DNA from: an uncultured bacterium
GTDB taxonomy: Bacteria; Cyanobacteriota; Vampirovibrionia; Gastranaerophilales; Gastranaerophilaceae
Direction of reading: 5' to 3'
Length of the DNA stretch: 33,101 nt
Assembly (NCBI GenBank): GCA_902777855.1
Contig: CACYVN010000014.1
Location: 1 to 33,101 of the forward strand
The notes beneath the pieces are model-generated. The model did not search any database. It was not told the origin of the DNA and was given only the letters and a program-made list of their open reading frames with translations. Position numbers and translations under genes: made by a program. Of this stretch, positions 1-7,176 are shown piece after piece; the first letter of the stretch is position 1, and every line of letters begins with the position of its first letter.

Positions 1-71
1 TCGTAAAGACTCATTGAGGTGAAAATACTTGGAGGGCCACCTCCCGGGAAGATAACTAGTTGCCAGCACCT
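1..71 (+). rRNA. rrf: 5S ribosomal RNA, 3' part (5' end outside window)
   Basis: The first ~70 bases read as the 3' half of a bacterial 5S rRNA. The helix IV/V region (TACTTGGAGGGCCACCTCCC, about 29-48) resembles the usual 5S block, followed by a short linker and the closing strand TTGCCAGCACC (60-70), which would pair with the 5' end lying left of the window. It is followed at once by an intrinsic terminator, as expected at the end of an rRNA operon. The exact mature 3' end (70-72) cannot be fixed without the 5' strand. The 16S and 23S genes presumably lie to the left; that is inference. Confidence 0.85.
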
Positions 72-80
72 AATTTAGAA

Positions 81-122
81 AAGTGAGAATTAGAACAGAG
101 GTTCAATTCTCACTTTTTTTTT
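81..122 (+). terminator. Intrinsic terminator of the rRNA operon
   Basis: An 11-bp perfect stem (AAGTGAGAATT, 81-91, with AATTCTCACTT, 105-115) encloses an inner GAAC/GTTC stem with an AGAG loop. It runs into a T tract at 114-122. It lies directly after the 5S rRNA. Confidence 0.9.
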
Positions 123-140
123 AATTAAGCGCGTCAAATA

Positions 141-221
141 GTTATATGTATTTCTGAGAGAAATACAAGATAACAGCCTAATTCACACAAAATCTAACAA
201 AGCAAGTTTGTAAGATTTTGT
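141..221. repeat. Two strong hairpins in the spacer between the 5S tail copies
   Basis: Hairpin one (141-174) has a perfect 8-bp stem, GTATTTCT (148-155) with AGAAATAC (159-166), and an outer GTTAT/ATAAC stem. Hairpin two (187-221) pairs ACAAAATCT (187-195) with AGATTTTGT (213-221), then an A-A mismatch, then ACAAA/TTTGT, loop GCAAG. Neither is followed by a T tract. No tRNA or reading frame is visible here. They could fold a stable processed spacer RNA, or be remnants of an insertion that separated the two 5S tails. Confidence 0.5.
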
Positions 222-278
222 AGTTCATTTCGGCATACTTTATCTCTAAGGCTCATACTTCGCCAAGAGCTAAAAGTA

Positions 279-305
279 TAGTTGCCAGCACCTAATTTAG
301 AAAAG
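279..305 (+). pseudogene. Second copy of the 5S rRNA 3' tail (remnant)
   Basis: Positions 279-305 repeat positions 57-83 exactly (27 nt), covering the closing 3' strand of 5S rRNA and the first bases after it. The preceding bases, around 257-278, do not match a 5S body convincingly. This is therefore a truncated or decayed copy rather than a second functional gene. It has its own terminator. Confidence 0.65.
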
Positions 306-342
306 CGGAATTGACCAAGCGTGTTAATTCCGTTTTTTTTTT
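303..342 (+). terminator. Second intrinsic terminator after the 5S tail copy
   Basis: CGGAATT (306-312) pairs with AATTCCG (326-332) around a 13-nt loop and is followed by a run of T at 333-342. It differs in sequence from the terminator at 81-122, so the pair is not a simple tandem duplication. Confidence 0.8.
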
Positions 343-354
343 GTTGTGTATATC

Positions 355-427
355 GGTGCAAAAAATTGCACCCTACTAAATCTCTACAAATTAATAGGAT
401 GGGCTTGCTTTTGCTTTGCCCATCCTA
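355..427. repeat. Tandem small hairpin repeats
   Basis: Two palindromes lie side by side: GGTGCAA/TTGCACC (355-361 and 366-372) and the 10-bp stem TAGGATGGGC/GCCCATCCTA (395-404 and 418-427). On the minus strand they read as TAGGGTGCA- and TAGGATGGGC-type units, similar to short palindromic repeats common in cyanobacterial genomes (recalled, not searched). They lie downstream of the minus-strand LuxR-type gene but lack T tracts. The interval 343-472 holds no gene. Confidence 0.5.
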
Positions 428-472
428 CATTCCATAAACTCTTTTTAAAGAAAAATGAAAGTGTCGATGGTG

Positions 473-706
473 CTATTCCCACTTTGGCTTTTCATTTTTT
501 ATAGCGTTTCGTAAATCATCATTTGCAAAAATATGCAGAATGATGTTTACTTTTCCTTTAATTCCTAATTTATCTTGTATTTTACCCATATAATGTTTAA
601 CCGTTGCAATAGAAATAAAAAGTGTTTCTGATATTTCACGGTAGTTCTTCCCCGCAATAACTTCTTTAAGAATAGAAATTTCTCTCGGTGTGAATTTAAT
701 ATCCAT
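473..706 (-). CDS. Stand-alone LuxR/GerE-type HTH protein (77 aa)
   Basis: The protein is essentially one LuxR_C/GerE helix-turn-helix domain. FTPREISILKEVIAGKNYRE (residues 5-24) matches the family's start, followed by the ATVKHYMGKIQDKLGIKG recognition-helix region (about 34-51). It lacks the receiver or ligand-binding domain that usually precedes this HTH, so it may be a small DNA-binding regulator or an accessory partner of a larger one. The ATG at 706 has a strong AGGAGG site just upstream. A TATAAT-like -10 (736-741 on the complement) may give it its own promoter. It is the last minus-strand gene before the rRNA operon end, about 100 bp after ricT. The target is unknown. Confidence 0.85.
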   Translation of the reverse strand: MDIKFTPREISILKEVIAGKNYREISETLFISIATVKHYMGKIQDKLGIKGKVNIILHIFANDDLRNAIKNEKPKWE

Positions 707-807
707 AATTATTCCTCCTTTAGTCTTATGGAATAATTATAAAATAATTTAAATCTAAATCGCTTAATAATATTTCCAGCCAATTAATTTTTACAAAACT
801 TTACAAA

Positions 808-1737
808 TTATATATTGCCGGTTGAACTGTTTTTATCATCTTCGAGCTGCCTGATATCAATGCTTTGATCATCATCGCTATAACTGTTAATTGCTGATGG
901 ATTTGTATCTATTTCAACATTAACTTCTGCATCAACCATTTCAATATCTTCTTTATTAAATTCTTTTGTTTTGCCATCTTCCATTTTTACTGCAACTTTT
1001 CCACTCATAAATTGCAGATAGCAAACTTTACCTAGACCTTCGGTAGTCATAACTGATGAGCCGATAGGGGGCATTCCCTTTGCTGCTTCAATATAATTTG
1101 AATATTCATATGTCAGACAGCATAAAAGCCTGCCGCAGGTACCTGAAATTTTTCCCGGTGCAATAGGCATTCCCTGATCTTTTGCAAGTTTAATATTAAT
1201 CGTTGCAAATTTTCTCAAAAAACCTCCGCAGCAGAAAGGTTGTCCGCAAATCCCGACTCCATCAAGAATGGAGGTCTCATCCCTTACTCCGATATGTCTT
1301 AAATCTATTCTAACTCTTGGAAATGTCTGGGTCAGATCCTTTAATAAACCTCTGAAATCTACTCTTTCGGGGGCGGTGTAATAAAAAGTTATTTTTCGTC
1401 TGTCAAAAGTAATTCTGCATTGGACAAGATTCATAACAAGTTTATGTTGTTTTATATGCTCCTGACATTTAAAAAATGCTGTTACTTCTTCCTTTTTTAT
1501 TTCATCAAGTGTTTGTAAATCTCTCTGATTCATTACCTTGAGTAATGGCAACGGTTGAGGCTTTTGTTTTGCCTTTTCCCAAAATTCTTTTATTTGTGTA
1601 TTAACAATAAAAACCTTGAGCGCTTCTTCTCCTTTTTCTGTTCGGACAATTACCATCTGTCCGTCAGACAGTTCAAAGTCATCTGCAACATCAAGCGGAT
1701 AAAATGTATTTTTTAAATATCTTACTGCGTATTTCAT
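808..1737 (-). CDS. ricT: PSP1-domain protein, RicT/YaaT family
   Basis: 309 residues with the PSP1 signature. Clustered cysteines C164, C169-C170, C201 and C206-C207 sit in GVGICGQPFCCGGF and SGTCGRLLCCLTYEY. In Bacillus, RicT (YaaT) joins RicA and RicF in an Fe-S cluster complex that affects RNase Y activity and phosphorelays; whether that applies here is inference, and no ricA or ricF is in view. The C-terminal ~60 residues are acidic and probably disordered. The start codon overlaps the gpsA stop (TAATG), implying translational coupling and co-transcription with gpsA, murQ and ribH. Confidence 0.9.
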   Translation of the reverse strand: MKYAVRYLKNTFYPLDVADDFELSDGQMVIVRTEKGEEALKVFIVNTQIKEFWEKAKQKPQPLPLLKVMNQRDLQTLDEIKKEEVTAFFKCQEHIKQHKLVMNLVQCRITFDRRKITFYYTAPERVDFRGLLKDLTQTFPRVRIDLRHIGVRDETSILDGVGICGQPFCCGGFLRKFATINIKLAKDQGMPIAPGKISGTCGRLLCCLTYEYSNYIEAAKGMPPIGSSVMTTEGLGKVCYLQFMSGKVAVKMEDGKTKEFNKEDIEMVDAEVNVEIDTNPSAINSYSDDDQSIDIRQLEDDKNSSTGNI

Positions 1738-2738
1738 TAAACGTATCTTTCTTCTTCTTTTAACTTTCTGTTCATAAGTTTTGACAAAAGTTCATGTGGC
1801 GTAATATCTGTATAAACAGCCTCATAAATTGCGTTTGAAACAGGGACTTCAATATCAAGTTTTTTTGCAAGTTCACAAATTGCTTTTGAGGTTTTAACTC
1901 CTTCGGCAACAGACCCCAATTCTGACAGTATATCATTAATTTTTTTGCCTTTGGCAAGCATTGAGCCTACCGTATAATTTCTTGACAGTGGAGAAGAACA
2001 GGTTGCAATTAAATCACCCATTCCTGAAAGTCCGTAAAGTGTTGACGGATTTGCTCCAAGTTGAATACTTACTCTGACAATTTCGGCCATCCCTCTTGTC
2101 AAAAGCGCTCCGGAGCAGTTGTCTCCCAAACCCATTTCGTGTGCAAAACCTGAAGCAATTGCAATAACGTTTTTAAGACTTCCGCCAAGCTCTACTCCGA
2201 TTACGTCTGTATTTGTGTAAAGTCTGAATCTGTCTGCTACATTCATTGCTTTTTGAACAAAGTTTGCAGTTTCTATGTCCTCGCAGGCAACGCAGGCTGC
2301 AGTAGGCTTTCCTGCCAAAACTTCTCTTGCAAGTGTTGGACCTGATAATATAACAAGTTTTTGTTCCGGCAAAACATCTTTTATAACTTCAGACATTCGC
2401 ATCAGTGATGGTAATTCTATACCTTTTGATGCGTTAACAAGTATCTGCGAATTTCTTATGCCGGATTTTTTAAGATTTTCACAAACATCTCTTGTCCCTG
2501 AAGTTGCAATGACTGACAAAATTATGTCCGCATTGTAAATAGCTTCTGATAAATCTGAAGTTATTTCAACTTTTTTGTCAAGTTGAACTTCAAGCGGTTT
2601 TGTTGTGTGTTTGTTTATTTTTAAATCATCGCTGAGATCCTGTTCCCTACCCCAGATTGTAATATCTTCAAAATTACCACTTAAAAGCCACGCTAAAGTT
2701 AATCCCCAGCAACCTGCTCCTAATACCGTTAATTTCAT
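1737..2738 (-). CDS. gpsA: Glycerol-3-phosphate dehydrogenase [NAD(P)+]
   Basis: Reduces dihydroxyacetone phosphate to sn-glycerol 3-phosphate, the backbone of phospholipids; cytosolic. The N-terminal Rossmann motif is GAGCWG (7-12). The NASKGIE block carries K105, LSGPTLAREV lies at 131-140, and the C-terminal domain has GVELGGSLKNVIAIASGF with K189 and the LSGMGDL block. At 333 aa it is of normal family length. The ATG is preceded by GGGAGGA. It lies 24 bp after murQ and overlaps ricT by one base. Confidence 0.96.
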   Translation of the reverse strand: MKLTVLGAGCWGLTLAWLLSGNFEDITIWGREQDLSDDLKINKHTTKPLEVQLDKKVEITSDLSEAIYNADIILSVIATSGTRDVCENLKKSGIRNSQILVNASKGIELPSLMRMSEVIKDVLPEQKLVILSGPTLAREVLAGKPTAACVACEDIETANFVQKAMNVADRFRLYTNTDVIGVELGGSLKNVIAIASGFAHEMGLGDNCSGALLTRGMAEIVRVSIQLGANPSTLYGLSGMGDLIATCSSPLSRNYTVGSMLAKGKKINDILSELGSVAEGVKTSKAICELAKKLDIEVPVSNAIYEAVYTDITPHELLSKLMNRKLKEEERYV

Positions 2739-2762
2739 TGTTTCAATCCTCCCTGTTTGCGT

Positions 2763-3656
2763 TTATACCGCACTTTCAGCATTTATGAGCTTTCGGAGCA
2801 CTCCGCCGTACTTTTTAAGTTCATTTCTTGCCCCGTCAGCATCAGTATTCATTTTAAGCATTATGATAGCTGTTTTTATTTCCCAATTGCTTTTTAACAG
2901 TGCTGCAAGTGCATCGCTGTTTGCAACATCCGCAATTTGGGACACTATACGGATTGCTCTGTCTTTCAGTTTTTCATTGACAGCTTTTAAGTCTATCATA
3001 AAGTTTTCATACGTTTTTCCGATTTTTATCATTGAACCTGTTGAAAGCATGTTAAGTACCATTTTTTGTGCCGTTCCGGCTTTTAGCCTGCTTGAGCCGG
3101 CTATAACTTCAGGTCCAACTTCTGTACATATTATATGTCCAGCTTCCTGAGCAATTCTTCCTTTTGAATTACAAGTAATACCGATTGTTACGCAACCTAT
3201 TTCATCCGCTTTGTCAAGAACGCCAAGTAAGTATTTTGGGTTCCCGCTTGCCGAAATTACTACACATACATCCTTTTCTGTAAGGACTTGAGCATCTTTT
3301 TGTCCTGCTTCAAAATTATCTTCTGCTCCTTCCACGGCCATAAGCATAGCACTTTCGCCTCCGGCAATTCTCGCCTGTACCATTGACGGATCAACACTAA
3401 ATGTCGGCGGGCATTCTGATGCATCTAAAATTCCGAGTCTGCCTGATGTGCCGGCACCAAAATAAAATAATCTTCCGCCTTTTAAAAATGCTTTTGCTAT
3501 CATATCTATTGCTATTGCAATATCAGGTGCGACATCACCGACTACCTGTGCAACTATCTGGTCTTCTTCATTCATTTTTCTGACCATATCTATTGTTGAT
3601 AATAAATCAATATCTTTTGTATTTTCGTTCCTGTATTCGGTGATAACTTCGCTCAT
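2763..3656 (-). CDS. murQ: N-acetylmuramic acid 6-phosphate etherase
   Basis: Cleaves the D-lactyl ether of MurNAc 6-phosphate to give GlcNAc 6-phosphate and lactate in cell-wall recycling; cytosolic. The SIS-type sugar-phosphate fold is clear: FGAGTSGRLGILDASECPPT (66-85) contains the catalytic glutamate (E81), and an SASGNP block follows. The length (297 aa) is normal. Neither a MurNAc PTS transporter nor the kinase AnmK is visible nearby. It is the second gene of the ribH-murQ-gpsA-ricT run, 38 bp from ribH. Confidence 0.96.
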   Translation of the reverse strand: MSEVITEYRNENTKDIDLLSTIDMVRKMNEEDQIVAQVVGDVAPDIAIAIDMIAKAFLKGGRLFYFGAGTSGRLGILDASECPPTFSVDPSMVQARIAGGESAMLMAVEGAEDNFEAGQKDAQVLTEKDVCVVISASGNPKYLLGVLDKADEIGCVTIGITCNSKGRIAQEAGHIICTEVGPEVIAGSSRLKAGTAQKMVLNMLSTGSMIKIGKTYENFMIDLKAVNEKLKDRAIRIVSQIADVANSDALAALLKSNWEIKTAIIMLKMNTDADGARNELKKYGGVLRKLINAESAV

Positions 3657-3694
3657 ACATTTACTCCTTATAATATTATGTAATGACCATCAGT

Positions 3695-4159
3695 TTAGAC
3701 TGTTTTAATTAAATTTGCCATCTCAATTGCTGTTCTTGCTGCATCAGAACCTTTATTCCCTGCTTTTGTTCCGGCTCTTTCTATTGCCTGTTCAATGTTG
3801 TCAGTAGTTAATACCCCAAAAGTTACAGGCACTCCTGTATTTAAACTTACTTGAGCCACGCCTTTTGCAACTTCATTTGAAACATACTCAAAATGCGGTG
3901 TTGCACCTTTAATTACTGCTCCGAGCGTAATGATTGCGTTGTATTTTTTTGTTGACGCAAATTTTTGTGCAATTACAGGTATTTCAAATGCTCCCGGAAC
4001 TCTTACAATGTCAATATTATCTTCTTTTGCTCCATGCCTTTTTAATTCATCAATTGCGCCTGATAGCAGTTTTGAACCGATAAAATCATTAAATCTTGCC
4101 AGAATTATACAAAATTTATCACTATCTGATGCTACAAGTTTCCCTTCATATGTTGTCAT
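3695..4159 (-). CDS. ribH: 6,7-dimethyl-8-ribityllumazine synthase
   Basis: Condenses 5-amino-6-ribitylaminouracil with 3,4-dihydroxy-2-butanone 4-phosphate in riboflavin synthesis; normally a cytosolic pentamer or capsid. Motifs include ARFNDFI (21-27), VPGAFEIP (54-61) and [14 protein letters not shown] with catalytic H89. I place the start at the ATG at 4159 (154 aa), because AGGAGAA lies 8-9 nt upstream. A longer frame begins seven codons earlier at a TTG and would bury that ribosome binding site. It heads the ribH-murQ-gpsA-ricT run. No other rib gene is in the window. Confidence 0.95.
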   Translation of the reverse strand: MTTYEGKLVASDSDKFCIILARFNDFIGSKLLSGAIDELKRHGAKEDNIDIVRVPGAFEIPVIAQKFASTKKYNAIITLGAVIKGATPHFEYVSNEVAKGVAQVSLNTGVPVTFGVLTTDNIEQAIERAGTKAGNKGSDAARTAIEMANLIKTV

Positions 4160-4277
4160 TTTATACTTTCTCCTAATCAATCTGATATATAGGCATGATA
4201 CAATACAAAAGCCGTTTTTACAAGGATTTGCTACGGAATATATCTAATAATTAACCATTGTTCATAAAACTTAATAA

Positions 4278-4306
4278 TTGAAAGAAACTATAAATTGGCT
4301 CATAAT
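4278..4306 (+). promoter_or_regulatory. Candidate promoter of speD
   Basis: TTGAAA (4278-4283), a 17-bp spacer and CATAAT (4301-4306) point toward speD. This would leave an AU-rich leader of about 110 nt before the TTG start, long enough to hold a regulatory element, though I recognise none. Confidence 0.45.
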
Positions 4307-4425
4307 GTATATTACGGGTTTAGGCTATATTTTTTTAAATTTTTCACTGTCAAAAAAAAGTTTTTTATATTATTATTTTTATTGTTGTTAAATATACATT
4401 TATTGTAAGTAAGGAGAATACCAAA

Positions 4426-4890
4426 TTGAAAACATATTCACATTTAGATTTATTCAATGATGCAGTCCCAAAAGCAGATGAGGATGTCCATCTTGGTCGC
4501 CATGTGCTTGCCGAATTTTTTGAATGTGACCCTAATACTTTAAACAGTATAGATAAAGTCGAAAAATATATGATGGAGGCCGCTTTAGAGTGTGGAGCTA
4601 CAATAGTTCAAAAATGTTTTCATATGTTCAGCCCTTACGGTGTTTCAGGTGTGGTTATAATTTCTGAAAGCCATCTGGCTATTCATACCTGGCCTGAGCT
4701 TGGTTATGCCGCTGTTGATTTATTTACCTGCGGTTCAAAATGTGATCCGAAAGTGGCTTATGAATTTTTAAAAAACAAGTTTTGTTCTAAAAATGCAAGT
4801 TTTACAGAGTTAAAGAGAGGCATAATCTCTCCTGATGCAATGAAAGTGGCAGAAAAACCTTTTGAAATTATGCAACAATTTCAAAGTTAA
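4426..4890 (+). CDS. speD: S-adenosylmethionine decarboxylase proenzyme (bacterial class)
   Basis: Decarboxylates SAM to the aminopropyl donor for spermidine. It is a pyruvoyl enzyme that cleaves itself. The expected block SESHLAIHTWPELGYAAVDL is intact: the predicted cut is between E81 and S82 (S82 becoming pyruvoyl), with H87 and C102 as the other processing/catalytic residues. The start is TTG at 4426, supported by AAGGAG nine bases upstream; no ATG fits. The 154-residue chain is slightly longer than the shortest (~120 aa) members because of its C-terminal tail. It stands alone, with its own candidate promoter and a terminator. Possible pathway partners are at 16418-17455 and 26101-26937. 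Confidence 0.95.
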   Translation: MKTYSHLDLFNDAVPKADEDVHLGRHVLAEFFECDPNTLNSIDKVEKYMMEAALECGATIVQKCFHMFSPYGVSGVVIISESHLAIHTWPELGYAAVDLFTCGSKCDPKVAYEFLKNKFCSKNASFTELKRGIISPDAMKVAEKPFEIMQQFQS

Positions 4891-4919
4891 GTAGCAAAAT
4901 ATATTTTTACGTATTTTAT

Positions 4920-4968
4920 ATAGTCTGTGAGGTGTGTAAATATTACACCCAATCAGGCTATTTTTTAT
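4920..4968 (+). terminator. Intrinsic terminator after speD
   Basis: ATAGTCTG (4920-4927) pairs with CAGGCTAT (4954-4961), with an inner GTGTGTAA/TTACACCC stem carrying one mismatch. A T-rich tail follows. Confidence 0.75.
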
Positions 4969-5008
4969 TAGTCATTGCAGTGATACGAATATATAAAAGG
5001 AGAATACA

Positions 5009-5242
5009 ATGATAAGCGGACCTCAAACATATGCAAAATTATCATCTGTTGCGATAAAATTTTTAAAAAGTAAACAAACGATAGTTAAACCAAAAGTTGT
5101 TGAAAAGTATGAATATCTTGCACCGGGTGCAAATATAGCTAAAATTGAAGAAGAATCTCAAATTCACAAATTCTTAAGTCAGACTGCACTTGCTGAAAGT
5201 GTTAATAAAGAATTTGGCAAGGCTATTGATGTTTTAGGATAA
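5009..5242 (+). CDS. Small hypothetical protein (77 aa)
   Basis: I do not recognise this family. It is likely a real gene: an ATG preceded by AAAGGAGAA, free-standing after the speD terminator, with codon use like its neighbours. The protein is lysine-rich at the N-terminus with a mixed amphipathic composition. It has no signal peptide, membrane segment or cysteine. Its last 9 bases overlap the 3' end of nnrD on the other strand, so the two converge. Confidence 0.65.
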   Translation: MISGPQTYAKLSSVAIKFLKSKQTIVKPKVVEKYEYLAPGANIAKIEEESQIHKFLSQTALAESVNKEFGKAIDVLG

Positions 5243-6064
5243 ATAATTTTTTAAAGCTTCAGGAATAAAACTTATCAAATCTTCTGCCATAACAGAGTAT
5301 TCGGTAAGTTTTTCCTTTGCCAAATCTCCGCACAAACCGTGCAGATATACCCCAAGACAACTTGCTTCAAATATTCCCATCCCCTGTGCAATTAATCCTG
5401 CAATAATACCTGTCAAAACATCCCCCGAACCTGCTTTTGCCATCGCATTATTGCCTGTAGTATTTGTATATTCTCTTCCGTCAGGTGCGTATATGTATGT
5501 TTTATGTGTTTTTAAAACTGTTACACAGTTGAATTTTTCGGTTATTTTTTTTGCACTTTTTTCAACATTGTCTAAAACTTCTTCTAATGTAACTCCGAGC
5601 AGTCTTGATGCTTCTTTGGGGTGTGGCGTAAATACAAGCTTTTCAAATTTTTTGTTAGTAAAATCATAAATCTGATCAAAATCGTTTTGAGCAAGAATAT
5701 TGAGTGCATCAGCATCAGCGACAAGAGGTGTTGTAGCGTAAGTATTATCTAAAACTTTTGAAAACATCTTAACCGCATGCATATCTGTTCCTAAACCGCA
5801 TCCGATTTCTATAACGTCAGCATTGTTTATATAATCGCTTATCTTATTTTGCGGAACAAATACAACATTACTCGTCTGTGCGGCAACGGCATTGATTGCA
5901 CGTTCAGTTGAACACAAAAAGCAGTAACCGCAGCCGATCTTTAATGCCGAAACGCTTGATAGATATGCGGCCCCGGGCATATAATCCGATCCTGCAATAT
6001 TTAAAACTCTTCCGTAAGTCGATTTGTTTGAATCTTCAATTCTTTTTGGTAATTTATAATCCAT
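5234..6064 (-). CDS. nnrD: ADP-dependent NAD(P)H-hydrate dehydratase (YjeF C-terminal domain)
   Basis: Repairs hydrated NAD(P)H at the expense of ADP. The ribokinase-like domain shows GRVLNIAGSDYMPGAAYLSS (18-37), IEIGCGLG (86-92) and the hallmark NAMAKAGSGDVLTGIIAG (206-223) with D215. Only the dehydratase domain is present (276 aa). The epimerase NnrE, often fused in front, is absent here and may be encoded elsewhere. The start overlaps the end of trmL by 11 bp, so the two are co-translated. Confidence 0.93.
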   Translation of the reverse strand: MDYKLPKRIEDSNKSTYGRVLNIAGSDYMPGAAYLSSVSALKIGCGYCFLCSTERAINAVAAQTSNVVFVPQNKISDYINNADVIEIGCGLGTDMHAVKMFSKVLDNTYATTPLVADADALNILAQNDFDQIYDFTNKKFEKLVFTPHPKEASRLLGVTLEEVLDNVEKSAKKITEKFNCVTVLKTHKTYIYAPDGREYTNTTGNNAMAKAGSGDVLTGIIAGLIAQGMGIFEASCLGVYLHGLCGDLAKEKLTEYSVMAEDLISFIPEALKNYLS

Positions 6065-6503
6065 TTTGTCTTATTGCCTCATATGCCACAATTGCAACCG
6101 AATTAGAAAGATTTAGGCTTCTTTGCCCTTGTTTCATCGGTATAGTCCTTGCATTTTCGTCTTTAACATATTTGGTTGGTAATCCTCTTGTTTCCGGACC
6201 AAAAACAATAAAATCGCCATCTTTAAAGCGAATATCAGTATATAGTTTATTTGTTTTTGTTGTCAGATAGTAAAATGTACCATTCGGGAACATTTTATAC
6301 AATTCATCCATTGAATCAATTTTGTGCAAATCAACACTGTCCCAATAATCAAGCCCCGCTCGTTTTGTATATTTACTTGAAAGCGAAAAGCCTAATTTCC
6401 CTACAAGGTATAATGATGCCCCGCAACAGGCACAAAGTCTTGCAATATTCCCTGTATTTTGTGGAATTTCCGGCTCATAAAGCACTATGTTTAACTTGGT
6501 CAT
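6054..6503 (-). CDS. trmL: tRNA (cytidine/uridine(34)-2'-O)-methyltransferase, SPOUT family
   Basis: Methylates the ribose at wobble position 34 of tRNA-Leu in characterised homologues. The chain (149 aa) is a minimal SPOUT domain: LYEPEIPQNTGNIARLC (8-24), the FGPETRGLP loop (about 103-111) and the knot region IPMKQGQRSLNLSNSVAIVA. An AAGGGGGT site precedes the ATG. It sits between the CDP-alcohol transferase and nnrD, reading in the same direction. Confidence 0.93.
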   Translation of the reverse strand: MTKLNIVLYEPEIPQNTGNIARLCACCGASLYLVGKLGFSLSSKYTKRAGLDYWDSVDLHKIDSMDELYKMFPNGTFYYLTTKTNKLYTDIRFKDGDFIVFGPETRGLPTKYVKDENARTIPMKQGQRSLNLSNSVAIVAYEAIRQNGL

Positions 6504-6557
6504 ATATTTACCCCCTTGGTCCTTACAGACATTTCCCCCTAAAAGGAGGCAAATAAT

Positions 6558-7160
6558 TTATTCTTTAAACAATTTCCCGCATTCTGCCACAACCGGAATA
6601 CCTCTCACAACGCAGAAAATGATTGCAATCCAAGCAAGTATTATTGCAGCGGTTTCTATCGGCTCTGCGATAGTTTTATCAAGCCCTGGAGTGTGAGCAA
6701 AAATCAAAAGAATATATGCTGCAACTTTTGCAACTGCATAAGTTGTTTTCATAAATTTTGATGCACATATAAATTTTCCCCACTCTGTCGTTTGCATACC
6801 AAAAGGTGTCATTCCTTTAGTCAAAGCAATACTTCTTATATTATCTGTTACAAATGCTCTTGTAACGCAGATTATAGGGAATATAACAGGTATCCAGCCT
6901 AAAACCGCAAATGCTACCCAGTAAATGGCTTCAACAATTCTGTCCCCCATAATATCAAGAACTGCACCGAGTTGAGATGACTGACCGTATTTTCTTGCCA
7001 GATAACCATCAACTGCATCCATCGAAAAAGCAACCCCTGCAAGAATGATAGCCCAAATATATGCGGTTGTTGTATTTACAAATAGCAATCCTAATGACAC
7101 AAATGCAACAAAAATTCTGCTTATTGAAACTATATTTGCACTGTTTTTCTTTATATCCAT
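6558..7160 (-). CDS. CDP-alcohol phosphatidyltransferase family membrane protein
   Basis: Transfers a phosphatidyl group from CDP-diacylglycerol (or a related CDP-alcohol) to an alcohol acceptor in the membrane. The full catalytic pattern is visible: D48-x2-D51-G52-x2-A55-R56-x8-G65-x3-D69-x3-D73. Several hydrophobic segments follow (about 12-46, 77-98, 133-153, 163-187). It could be a PgsA-type phosphatidylglycerophosphate synthase, but the acceptor cannot be told from the sequence, so no symbol is given. It is downstream of the Gfo/Idh oxidoreductase by 16 bp. Confidence 0.88.
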   Translation of the reverse strand: MDIKKNSANIVSISRIFVAFVSLGLLFVNTTTAYIWAIILAGVAFSMDAVDGYLARKYGQSSQLGAVLDIMGDRIVEAIYWVAFAVLGWIPVIFPIICVTRAFVTDNIRSIALTKGMTPFGMQTTEWGKFICASKFMKTTYAVAKVAAYILLIFAHTPGLDKTIAEPIETAAIILAWIAIIFCVVRGIPVVAECGKLFKE

Positions 7161-7176
7161 ATGTATCCCCTAATTT

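Noticed and set aside
118-280. A tRNA in the rRNA spacer
   Set aside because: The hairpins do not form a cloverleaf and no T-loop (GTTCRA) with matching acceptor stem is present.
2605-3150. 181-residue plus-strand frame across gpsA/murQ
   Set aside because: Antisense shadow of two strongly conserved genes; hydrophobic composition is typical of a reverse-complement reading.
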